64,000 nt of DNA from Waddlia chondrophila WSU 86-1044 (GTDB lineage: Bacteria > Chlamydiota > Chlamydiia > Chlamydiales > Waddliaceae), in the NCBI RefSeq assembly GCF_000092785.1, contig NC_014225.1, forward strand, positions 1,687,340 through 1,751,339, written 5' to 3'. A program made the position numbers and the translations under genes. Below, piece after piece: positions 34,308-42,860 of this stretch (the stretch's first letter is position 1; every line of letters begins with the position of its first letter). Below the pieces are notes generated by a model. That model did not search any database. It was not told the origin of the DNA and saw nothing but the letters and a program-made list of their open reading frames with translations.

Positions 34308-37300
34308 CTAAGACACTAAAACCGGCTCTCTTACTTCCCGTTTATCAAATTCCAGAGATAGAATTTTTGAAACCCCCCTTTCTTGCATGGAGACTCCAAA
34401 AAGGCGGTCGGCAATCGCCATGGTACGTTTATTATGCGTAATGATAATGAATTGGCAGCGATCGGTAAATTGCTTAACAACATTTAAAAAACGTTCAACA
34501 TTTATATCATCCAACGGAGCATCGATCTCGTCCAAAATGCAAAACGGCGATGGCTTTACCTCGAAGATTGCAAACAGCAGCGCAACTGCCGTCAAGCACT
34601 TCTCCCCGCCGGAAAGCAAGCTGATAGAGCGCATTTTCTTGCCTGGAGGCTTGGCGGCAATTTCAATTCCAGCCTCCAAAATATCTCCAGACTCGGTGAA
34701 ATGCAAATCCGCTTCGCCGCCCCTAAAAAGGATTTCAAAGTTCTTCCTGAAATTTGCCTGGATCTGATCAAATGTCTCTTTGAAAGTTTTGCGGCTCTCT
34801 CCATCAAGCTTGGTAATAATCTCAACAAGCTCCCCTTTCGATGCCGTTAAATCTCTGATCTGCTGATTGAGGAACTCGTAACGCTCCTTAAATTTCTCGT
34901 ACTCATCAATCGAAGTCATGTTGATATCTCCAGCCTCTTCAATCTTCCTTCTAAGAGACCGGATCTTTCTCTCGGTCTTTTCCATCGATTCTTCGAGCTC
35001 TTTAGCACGGAACTCAGCATCCCTCATCGACATTTGAAATCTCTCGGTGAACTCAGTTTCCAGAGCCTGACGGGCAGAATCGATCTGCGCACGCTGGAGT
35101 CCTTGTTCATGCAGCTCTCTTTCAAGACGCCGAATGTCTTCCCGCTTTTGCTTAGATCTTTTTTCAATCTCTTCTACATCGCCTTGCCTGGCTCCTACAG
35201 ACTCGTCCAGCTCTCTGCATTTCTCCTGAACTTTCAGCAAGGCTTGTTCAACTCTTTCGATTTTCTGCTCATAATCAGCTCGATTGAGCTGGATTCCGGC
35301 TTTCTTCTCCTGAATGCTGAGAATTTCCTCCTCAAGCCGCTTTTCCCTTTGCAAACTCTCTAAATTTTTAACTTCTAAAAGGTTGAGTTGATGTTCAATA
35401 TTCCGCTTTTCAACAGCTGCCTTCTGATAAACAGACTCTTTTTCTTCCATTTGAGACTGCTGCAATCTGAGCCGCTCGAGCTTCTCCTGCAACTCAACAT
35501 TTAAAACTTCTACCAACTCCTGACGCCGCTCAAGCTTAGCCCGCTGCTCAATATAGCTGGCATTAAGCTCAACCAACACCTCTTCAACTTTCCCGCTTAA
35601 TTCCTGTAGAGCCGACATTTCTTCCTGTTCCTTCTCGCTCTCGATCCGGAACCTTTCCCTGTCTGCCTGCATCCTTTCGAGAAAATACCTTCTTTCGACA
35701 TCTTCCCGTTCAGCTTGACGAATCTCTTGATCTGCTTCCTGTTTCCGTCCGATTAGCATGCTGTGCTGTTCGGTAAATGCATGCAACGACTCTGCGAATT
35801 CCACCTTCTTCCTTTCGCATTCTGCCAGCTTTTGATCAAGAGATTTAAGCTCTGCTTCGCGGACAAACGCATTCTCTTCCCCTTCTGAGGGAAAAAAAAC
35901 AACGCGGTGCCGATCAATATAGGCGCCATCCTCCGTCCACACCTCTAGCTCGCATTTCTCACACCCTCTCGGTGAATCTAGACAATCTGCTCGACCACCT
36001 TCGCTTTCACCCCCCCTCACCTTGTCAGTTTGACAATATTCTCGGGGATTTGAAAGCAAATCTAACCGAACATCTTGCCCATCTTCACTCAAGATTCTGT
36101 GAGAAATGCGAGCTAGGCTTTCAGCATTCCATAATTCCTCCGACCTCTCTTTAACAATCACATCCTTAAGAAAAAAATTAATCAGAGGATGGTCAACCAT
36201 TCTGTCGAGCAGCGAATGCTCGCGAGAAACTTTCTTAACTTCAGGAATCATTTCCAGGCAAAGAAGAGAAAAGCCGCGCACATTGTTCTCTTCCGCAAAA
36301 GCGGCGACCGCTTTAAAATCTTCAAGAGACTCAACAACAAGGGTCTCTGTGTAACGTTTCATCACAACAGAGATCGCTTTCCGATCACACCCTTCAGTAG
36401 GAAAATCCTCGTAAAGCCCCCGCACCTTTTTATACAAAAAGCTGCCTACCTGCCCCGCCTCACGAATAATCCTCTTAGCACCCTTAGAGAACCCGTCCAT
36501 TTCCTCTCTTAATCTAAGAAGGGCGTTTTGGCGCGCTTTGATCTCTGCACGCTCTTGAGAAACGTGGTTGAGCTGGTGCTGCGTTTGCTTGATCAAAGCG
36601 GCTGTTTCTTCGATCTGGCTTTCAAATAAACTGAAGCGCTCTTTCAATTCGGCGATGTGATCGGCGCCTTCCGCAATCTCTTGATGCTTCCATTCAATCT
36701 GTTCATGAAGATGAGTCAAACGCTCTTTGAGCATCTGTTGATTTTCCTGCAGCCGCTGAATCTTTTCCTTGTGATGCTCTAGACGAAGCGCTGTTTGCTT
36801 GCGCTCGCTTTCAATCTTATTCTCCTCCTGTAGACACTGCACCCTTTCCTGCTGAGCAATGTGCTGGCGATCACGGATCTCGTTAACTGCGTATTCGATC
36901 TCTCTAAGCTGCTCTCGGAACTCGTTCCTAACCTGTTCCAGAGCGGAAAGCTCTTTATCGACCTTCTTTTTTCTCGCTTCAATCTGCTCAGCTTCCAACT
37001 GCCGTGCTTTACGCTTTCGGATCATTTCCTCAAGCTCTTGCTGCCACTCGCTCCCTTTGCATACCATCTCTTCAAGACGATCTTCTTGAGATTTCCACGC
37101 TTTGATTTGAATCTCTTTTTGGCTGCGCGTCTTGAACATCTCTTCTTTTTGCACTTGCAGCTCTTTAATAACGTGATTCAAATAGATATTGGCGTCCTGC
37201 CGTTCAACCTCCATTTTTTCCAAATCAAGCGCTGCCGCTTCCAGCTCACACCCTTTTGCCTGCTCCTTTTCAGCAAAGGCATCGTGTCTATTTTTAAAGT

Positions 37301-38006
37301 GGTTCCACCTTGCTACAGCCAAAGAGATTTCCAACTCTTCCAACTCCATTCGATTTTCTTTATACACCTTGGCTTGCTCTGCCTGCCGTTCCAGAACAAT
37401 GATCTGCTTTTCCACTTCCTGATGGATGTCGCGCACCCGTTCAATATTGCTCTCCGTCTGCTCAAGCCTCCGCAAAGCTTCTTTCTTGCGCTGCAAGAAG
37501 CGAAGAATTCCTGCCGCCTCTTCAAAAATGTAACGCCTTTCCAGCGGGCTAAGCTGAATCACCTGCTCGATCTTTCCCTGCTCAAAAATGGAAAATGCGT
37601 TTTTACCAATGCCGGAATCCATAAACAGGTCGTAAACATCTCTCAGCCTCACAGGCCGCTTATTGATCAGGTAATCCGACTCGCCGCTGCGGTGGATGCG
37701 GCGGGTCACGGCAACTTCATCATATTCTGTTTTGAGTGCACTTCCTACATCCCCCAATGTGATCGTCACCTCCGATAGATTCAGCGGTTTCCGTTTGGCG
37801 GTTCCGGCAAAAATCACATCGTTCATTTTGCTCCCGCGCATCGATTTGGCCGACTGCTCGCCCAACACCCAGCGGAAAGAATCGGAAATATTGGACTTTC
37901 CACACCCGTTAGGCCCCACAATTGCTGTGATCCCCGGATGGAATTCCAGCACAGTGGAATCTGCAAACGATTTAAACCCTAGAATCTTAATCTTTTTGAG
38001 GAACAA
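34308..38006 (-). CDS. smc: Chromosome segregation protein SMC
   Basis: SMC dimers are V-shaped ATPases that organise and segregate the chromosome with ScpA/ScpB. The frame is open from an ATG at 38027 (1239 residues), but that ATG lacks a ribosome site. The TTG at 38006 has CGGAGA seven bases upstream and begins LFLKKIKILGFKSFAD, matching the usual SMC N terminus, so I use it (1232 residues). Walker A is GPNGCGKSN near residue 34-42. Two very long coiled coils flank a hinge at about 515-680. The C-terminal head has the LSGGEKCLTAVALLFA signature and DEIDAPLDD Walker B. No scpA/scpB gene is in this window. Confidence 0.95.
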   Translation of the reverse strand: MFLKKIKILGFKSFADSTVLEFHPGITAIVGPNGCGKSNISDSFRWVLGEQSAKSMRGSKMNDVIFAGTAKRKPLNLSEVTITLGDVGSALKTEYDEVAVTRRIHRSGESDYLINKRPVRLRDVYDLFMDSGIGKNAFSIFEQGKIEQVIQLSPLERRYIFEEAAGILRFLQRKKEALRRLEQTESNIERVRDIHQEVEKQIIVLERQAEQAKVYKENRMELEELEISLAVARWNHFKNRHDAFAEKEQAKGCELEAAALDLEKMEVERQDANIYLNHVIKELQVQKEEMFKTRSQKEIQIKAWKSQEDRLEEMVCKGSEWQQELEEMIRKRKARQLEAEQIEARKKKVDKELSALEQVRNEFREQLREIEYAVNEIRDRQHIAQQERVQCLQEENKIESERKQTALRLEHHKEKIQRLQENQQMLKERLTHLHEQIEWKHQEIAEGADHIAELKERFSLFESQIEETAALIKQTQHQLNHVSQERAEIKARQNALLRLREEMDGFSKGAKRIIREAGQVGSFLYKKVRGLYEDFPTEGCDRKAISVVMKRYTETLVVESLEDFKAVAAFAEENNVRGFSLLCLEMIPEVKKVSREHSLLDRMVDHPLINFFLKDVIVKERSEELWNAESLARISHRILSEDGQDVRLDLLSNPREYCQTDKVRGGESEGGRADCLDSPRGCEKCELEVWTEDGAYIDRHRVVFFPSEGEENAFVREAELKSLDQKLAECERKKVEFAESLHAFTEQHSMLIGRKQEADQEIRQAEREDVERRYFLERMQADRERFRIESEKEQEEMSALQELSGKVEEVLVELNASYIEQRAKLERRQELVEVLNVELQEKLERLRLQQSQMEEKESVYQKAAVEKRNIEHQLNLLEVKNLESLQREKRLEEEILSIQEKKAGIQLNRADYEQKIERVEQALLKVQEKCRELDESVGARQGDVEEIEKRSKQKREDIRRLERELHEQGLQRAQIDSARQALETEFTERFQMSMRDAEFRAKELEESMEKTERKIRSLRRKIEEAGDINMTSIDEYEKFKERYEFLNQQIRDLTASKGELVEIITKLDGESRKTFKETFDQIQANFRKNFEILFRGGEADLHFTESGDILEAGIEIAAKPPGKKMRSISLLSGGEKCLTAVALLFAIFEVKPSPFCILDEIDAPLDDINVERFLNVVKQFTDRCQFIIITHNKRTMAIADRLFGVSMQERGVSKILSLEFDKREVREPVLVS

Positions 38007-38118
38007 GAATGATCTCCGAAAATGCATTTATACCGATTCATTGTTATCATAATTGCCGTTTTTTTTGAATTTAATCACAAGCTTATCTATATTTTATCGT
38101 TCAATGAGGTAAACACGC

Positions 38119-39390
38119 ATGATAGATATCAAACTGATTCGGGCAAACAGGGAAGAGATCGAGGAAAAACTTAAGAGAAAAGAGCCTGGAATTTCTCTTT
38201 TTCCAATCTTAGAGCTCGATCAGAAAATTAGAGGCTTGAAAACAAAAGTTGAGCAGCTGAAATCCGAACGCAACCATGTCTCGAAAAAAATCGGAGAAAT
38301 GAAACGCAAAGGGGAAGACTCCTCTGCGATGATGTCTGAAGTTTCCGGAAAATCAGCCGAAATTCACGCCATCGATCACGAGCTTGGCCCATTGGAAGAA
38401 AAATTCCGTCTGGAGCTCGCTAAGCTTCCCAATCTCCCGATGGATGATATCAAAATTCACGACGACCCTGCCGAAAACGTGATGATCAAGGAATTTGGAG
38501 AGAAGCGCGAGTTTGATTTCCCATTTAAAAACCACGTCGAACTCAACGAACAATTGAAGTTATTTGATTTCGTCCGCGGCGCGAAAATCGCCGGTTCAGG
38601 CTGGCCGATCTATCGTGGCTGGGGAGCGCGCTTGGAGTGGGCTCTTTTGCATTACATGATGAGCGTCAACATTAAAAATGGCTTCACGCAATGGATGCCG
38701 CCTGCGCTAGTGCGTCCCGAAGTGATGTTTGGCTCTGGGCAGCTGCCGAAGTTTGCCAATCAGCAATTTGCGATCCATGACGAAGAGTACAATCTGTTCC
38801 TCATTCCAACAGCTGAAGTCCCTTTAAATGGCCTCCACGCCGATGAAATCCTTGAAGAAGAAGAACTTCCACTTAAATATTGCGCTTACACTCCTTGCTT
38901 TAGAAGAGAAGCCGGGGCTGCAGGATCAAATGAACGCGGACTGATCCGCACTCATCAATTTAATAAAGTAGAAATGTTTTGCTTCTGCAAACCCGAAGAA
39001 AGCGGAAAAATTTTCGACGAAATGATCGCCAACGCCGAAGAGATTTTAGAAGGATTGGGCCTTCATTATCGCAACATGCTGCTTGTGACAGGAGATATGT
39101 CGTTTGCTTCTGCACGCACAGTCGACATCGAAGTGTGGCTTCCCGGACAAGATCGCTACTACGAAGTCTCTTCAGTCTCCAATTGCACCGACTATCAATC
39201 ACGGCGTTCGCAAATCCGCTTTCGCAGAAAGGGGGAAAAACCGGAGTTACTGCATACGTTGAACGGCTCCGGCCTCGCCACGTCGCGGCTCATGGTCAGC
39301 CTCATTGAAAACAACCAAAACAGCGATGGCTCGATCAACATTCCAACAGTTTTGCAGCCCTACCTTGATGGAAAAACGGTACTGAATTAG
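38119..39390 (+). CDS. serS: Seryl-tRNA synthetase
   Basis: SerS charges tRNA-Ser. The 423-residue protein has the class II layout: an N-terminal antiparallel coiled-coil arm (about residues 25-100) for the long variable arm of tRNA-Ser, motif 2 (FRREAGAAGSNERGLIRTHQ) and motif 3 (NGSGLATSRLMVSLIENNQ). The ATG at 38119 is preceded by AATGAGGTAA. In Chlamydia, serS is CT729, next to the metal ATPase and VIT-like genes; here two unknown genes intervene. It ends 4 bases into the convergent 350-aa gene (39387-39390). Confidence 0.98.
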   Translation: MIDIKLIRANREEIEEKLKRKEPGISLFPILELDQKIRGLKTKVEQLKSERNHVSKKIGEMKRKGEDSSAMMSEVSGKSAEIHAIDHELGPLEEKFRLELAKLPNLPMDDIKIHDDPAENVMIKEFGEKREFDFPFKNHVELNEQLKLFDFVRGAKIAGSGWPIYRGWGARLEWALLHYMMSVNIKNGFTQWMPPALVRPEVMFGSGQLPKFANQQFAIHDEEYNLFLIPTAEVPLNGLHADEILEEEELPLKYCAYTPCFRREAGAAGSNERGLIRTHQFNKVEMFCFCKPEESGKIFDEMIANAEEILEGLGLHYRNMLLVTGDMSFASARTVDIEVWLPGQDRYYEVSSVSNCTDYQSRRSQIRFRRKGEKPELLHTLNGSGLATSRLMVSLIENNQNSDGSINIPTVLQPYLDGKTVLN

Positions 39391-40430
39391 AGAGAAAACC
39401 GCTTACTGATTTCCCTGTCAATCGTTCTGATCTGAGAATCGGATAGAGTCGTTTCAGACATCAGCTCACGTATAAGGGTGACTCCTGCGCTCTTCTGAAT
39501 TTCTTGGTACAACGCCTTGGCCGCCTTCCAAGCCTCTTGAGGGGAAACATCCTGTTTAACGCTTAAAATTTCTAAATAGAGGCTGGCCAACAGGCAGCGC
39601 ATTGGCTGTTTAATCCAACAGTTGCCCGTTTTTTGCGTGTAAAGCTTCACATTGCTTAAGAACGTCAATCCTTCTAATATCCTTCGGGCATTCGGGCCAA
39701 TCCGCAAAGATGTCTTTTCAAGAAAAACCTCTGGATTTTTCAAAGAAGAAGAATAATAGATAGGATGAGCAACTTCCCCGGGAAATAATTTCAGCCCTGA
39801 TAAGACTGCGCGCCTTTTATCCAACACCTTCTCATTATCATGAATCGTCACATAAAAAGGTTTGCAAATTTCGCTATCAATGCTCTCTTTAGAAGAGTTT
39901 ACAAGGATTTCAAAAAACGGATAATCGGAATGATAGTTGCTGGCAATATTACCAACCATCCGGCAAACCGCATGTTTTTGCCACCCTTTCACATCTGCAT
40001 CATAGCGAACCCTGTTTGTTTTCGGACGGTAACCTTCTTCAGGCTGCTTTTCCCAAAAAGGAGACTGAATCAGATCTCCGATATTTGCGAAACAATCAGA
40101 CACTCTCTTTAAAATTTTTTCATTCTCATCAGACTCTCCTTCTAACTTAGAAACTGATTGAGAATATTCAGTTAACATGCATCTGATAAAAGCGGCTCCG
40201 ACTCTGACATCATTTCCATACTCCTTCCAACCGACCTGCACACCTAAATTCAAAAATCCTCCGATCACCTCTAAAGCATTTTCTTGAATAACAAGACGAT
40301 CCGGATCGATAGCTCCTTGCATTAATGAAATAAGCTCTCCAAAAATAGAATCATCTGCACTTCCATCGCTTGACATCGGAATTAGATAAATTCCTGATCC
40401 ATTGATTAGATCTATTTGAGGAGACGTCAT
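39387..40430 (-). CDS. Unrecognised ~347-aa protein with C-terminal GNCW motif
   Basis: Two starts are possible: GTG at 40439 (no site) or ATG at 40430 (AGGTG upstream, preferred; 347 residues, MTSPQIDLINGSG). I recognise no family with confidence. No signal peptide or membrane segment is visible. Near residues 273-295 the sequence reads YTQKTGNCWIKQPMRCLLAS. A Cys followed by Trp with Gln/Gly before it recalls the catalytic Cys region of papain-like proteases, but the pattern alone does not prove it. It could be an effector. It overlaps serS by 4 bases, tail to tail, and follows the 40578 gene's terminator on the same strand. Confidence 0.7.
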   Translation of the reverse strand: MTSPQIDLINGSGIYLIPMSSDGSADDSIFGELISLMQGAIDPDRLVIQENALEVIGGFLNLGVQVGWKEYGNDVRVGAAFIRCMLTEYSQSVSKLEGESDENEKILKRVSDCFANIGDLIQSPFWEKQPEEGYRPKTNRVRYDADVKGWQKHAVCRMVGNIASNYHSDYPFFEILVNSSKESIDSEICKPFYVTIHDNEKVLDKRRAVLSGLKLFPGEVAHPIYYSSSLKNPEVFLEKTSLRIGPNARRILEGLTFLSNVKLYTQKTGNCWIKQPMRCLLASLYLEILSVKQDVSPQEAWKAAKALYQEIQKSAGVTLIRELMSETTLSDSQIRTIDREISKRFSL

Positions 40431-40510
40431 CGCAAACACCTATCAATAAATTTATTTTTACCAATCATATTCAATGTTTTTTAAGAAATTGTTAAGTTTT
40501 TGCCATTGCC

Positions 40511-40556
40511 AAAAAAAGCCAGCGGAGCCGGGTATTTTTTTCCCAGATCCTCTGGC
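40511..40556 (-). terminator. Intrinsic terminator of the 445-aa gene (reverse strand)
   Basis: Read on the reverse strand, GCCAG...CTGGC forms the stem base, extended by GGATC/GCTCC and GGG/CCC pairing around an A-rich loop, followed by seven T residues (40517-40511). It begins 21 bases after the stop codon of the 40578 gene. The sequence GCCAG and CTGGC is at 40518-40522 and 40552-40556. Confidence 0.8.
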
Positions 40557-40577
40557 AAGGGTTTTTAGAAAAGAGGT

Positions 40578-41915
40578 CTATCCTCTAGGATTTGGATTGC
40601 GCAGGAACGTGCCCACTTGTGCCCACACACGGGTAGGATTAATCAGGTCTTCCACTGAAGGCTTGCTCAAAATAAAAGAGACCAAGCTGTCCATGACACT
40701 TCTCCACTGCCCTTCATATTGACCATCATTTGCTGCCATTCCTTCAGTATACACACTGTTTAGCAAGAGAACCAGCTGCCTCTCCTCTTCTGTTCTAGGC
40801 TCCATTTTTCCTGCTAAAAGGTCTCTAAACTCTTTTTCGGAAATTTCTCCCGCTTCAAACTTGTACAGAGCTGCAAGAGCCACTGATAGCATCGCCGCTT
40901 TGACAACACGCGTCAAATGCTGAACATCCTGAGGGGAGAGCTGCCCTTTTTCCGCACTGTTGACCAAAAGCGCCATTAAAAAATAGTTGATTTCATTTGA
41001 TTTCACTTTATCGATGACACTATTTGCAAATGCCAGCACGGCATCTTTAGAAGCTGCTTCTTGCCCTCCTTGCTGCTGATTCCCGATCGCCTCTGCATTA
41101 GAGTAGGCCACCAAGCCAACTGCAAAAAAATTGATTGCAAGCGTCACCTGCTCATGAAATGCAGGCTCCACAAGAGCCAGCACATTCTTTGCAGCATCCT
41201 GAACAGGATTTACCGTGACCATCTCTGTACTTGCCACATCTACAATATTCATATAATCGCCGATAAACGTCGATGAAATCACAAAACTTGCCGCCATAAA
41301 CGGCACAGCATCAGACATCTCATCTTTATAATCCGACAAAAAATGAGATGTAGCGTCAATCAAATTGTTCCATAAATCCTTTGAATGGCCGATTTTCTCG
41401 TCTGTCCAGTTAATTTCAATATCCCGCGCAGCCGGAGGCAGTGTGCTAAGCCACTCCTGATAACCTGTTGCATTGCGAGCCTGGCTTTGCGTATCAATCG
41501 GTGTATTGCGCTCAATATACGCCAAATAAGCCGGCGACTGACGCTCAACTTTTTCGCGGTACTGTGGAGAATCGAGGTATTCCGCAATCCTCTTTTTCTG
41601 ATCTTCCAAATATTCTGCATATCGATCCCATATATCGCTTCCAATTTTTGCAAATCCAGCCTCAACAGCTGATTGCACAGACTCGTTGCTGACAGACCAG
41701 GAAAACTCTCCATTTTCACCGATTTCAGGCCTTTCCAAAAAAGGAATCCCAATCGCATAATACATCATCACCGCTTCTTTCAGACTCTTCGAAATCGTCG
41801 AATCATTCATCAAGTCAATCAGATCTTTTTCCTCGGACAATTCCAAATGATCGAGCAGATGATGAAATTCTGTCTGCGAAATCCCCTGTTGGTTAACATT
41901 CATATCGCCTGTCAT
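40578..41915 (-). CDS. Unrecognised 445-aa acidic protein, candidate effector
   Basis: The ATG at 41915 has a strong GGAAGAGG site upstream. The protein is acidic, helical and Gln/Ala-rich, with no signal peptide. Moderately hydrophobic helices lie at about residues 200-220 (VPFMAASFVISSTFIGD) and 260-280 (VTLAINFFAVGLVAY) with Ala/Leu-rich helices near 340-355, without clear transmembrane character. I recognise no family. The N-terminal region, polar and Asn/Gln-rich, would be compatible with a T3S signal. It is insulated by its own terminator and lies in a spot where Chlamydia keeps serS next to CT728. The effector idea is an inference. Confidence 0.72.
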   Translation of the reverse strand: MTGDMNVNQQGISQTEFHHLLDHLELSEEKDLIDLMNDSTISKSLKEAVMMYYAIGIPFLERPEIGENGEFSWSVSNESVQSAVEAGFAKIGSDIWDRYAEYLEDQKKRIAEYLDSPQYREKVERQSPAYLAYIERNTPIDTQSQARNATGYQEWLSTLPPAARDIEINWTDEKIGHSKDLWNNLIDATSHFLSDYKDEMSDAVPFMAASFVISSTFIGDYMNIVDVASTEMVTVNPVQDAAKNVLALVEPAFHEQVTLAINFFAVGLVAYSNAEAIGNQQQGGQEAASKDAVLAFANSVIDKVKSNEINYFLMALLVNSAEKGQLSPQDVQHLTRVVKAAMLSVALAALYKFEAGEISEKEFRDLLAGKMEPRTEEERQLVLLLNSVYTEGMAANDGQYEGQWRSVMDSLVSFILSKPSVEDLINPTRVWAQVGTFLRNPNPRG

Positions 41916-42097
41916 TTTCTACCTCTTCCTTTATTTTTAATCTCAAAATTATGATGATTCCGGCATGATTGCACTAAACTTTGGAGAGGGGTTATGATAA
42001 GGAAATGATGTTAACCCGTCCCCTAATTTATATTATATCAAATATTTTAATAAAAAACACCTTATAGACGCTGTCCTAAATAGCAGGGAGAATTTTG

Positions 42098-42850
42098 ATG
42101 ACTGGCACAAATCCAGCACATTTTGAAGGGAAAGAAGCAATTGGGCATGTCGCGGAAGCCCAAGCTAAAGGGCTGATTTCTTCTACGGAAATCCATGGAG
42201 CAGAAATCCCGGGGCATATTTCAGCAGGAGCGGATTCCGCCCGGGAAACAGCAATCGCTTTTTTTGCGATCTGGTTGATACTATTCCAAACACAGGTCGA
42301 TTTTTATGTTTCAATGAAAATCCTTGCCATCTTTTCTTTGAGCTGGGCAATCTGGAAAGCCGGCCGAAGCGCTTGGCTGGCTTGGTCCAGGTTAGAGCGG
42401 ATGCACAGGGTTGTCGAACAGGAACGATGGGAAATTCAACACCACCGCAAGCAGGAAAAAGAGGAGCTTACAGAACTTTATCGAGCGAAAGGATTTGAGG
42501 GAAAACTGTTAAAGGATGTGATCGAGGTGTTAATGGCAGATGATGAAAAGCTGCTGAAAGTCATGGTAGAAGAAGAGCTTTGCTTAAGCCTTGGCACCCA
42601 CGAACACCCTCTCAAGCAAGCTCTTGGCGCTTTTATCGGAGCTGCGGCCGCTTCATTGGTTTGTTTAACAGGATTTTGGATCCTTCCACAGCTAGGCGTA
42701 GGGATCGGAAGCGCAGCTTCTCTTACGGTCTCCGCCGCCCTTTCCGCTTATTACGAAGGCAATCGCATGATTCCGGCAGTTTGCTGGAATCTTGGCCTAG
42801 GTGTTGCCGCTTGCGGCACAGCCTATTTCCTTTTTGATTATGTAACTTAA
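42098..42850 (+). CDS. VIT1/CCC1-like membrane protein (CT728-type)
   Basis: VIT1/CCC1-type proteins transport Fe2+ and Mn2+. The ATG at 42098 (with CAGGGAG upstream) gives 250 residues. After a polar N terminus come two membrane segments (about 48-90). A cytosolic region then aligns in pattern with the metal-binding domain of VIT proteins: EQERWEIQHHRKQEKEELTE, YRAKGFEGKLLKDVIEVLM and MVEEELCLS. HPLKQALGAFIGAAAASLVC and further membrane segments to the C terminus follow. Typical VIT transmembrane-1 metal ligands (DG motif) are not obvious, so transport activity is uncertain. It lies 10 bases upstream of a P-type metal ATPase, as CT728 lies beside CT727. Confidence 0.8.
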   Translation: MTGTNPAHFEGKEAIGHVAEAQAKGLISSTEIHGAEIPGHISAGADSARETAIAFFAIWLILFQTQVDFYVSMKILAIFSLSWAIWKAGRSAWLAWSRLERMHRVVEQERWEIQHHRKQEKEELTELYRAKGFEGKLLKDVIEVLMADDEKLLKVMVEEELCLSLGTHEHPLKQALGAFIGAAAASLVCLTGFWILPQLGVGIGSAASLTVSAALSAYYEGNRMIPAVCWNLGLGVAACGTAYFLFDYVT

Positions 42851-42860
42851 AAGACTGATT

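Noticed and set aside
36861-37778. 305-aa forward-strand open frame inside smc
   Set aside because: It is antisense to the well-supported SMC coiled coil. Its Leu/Phe-rich composition is the complement of Glu/Lys codons and no ribosome site supports it.
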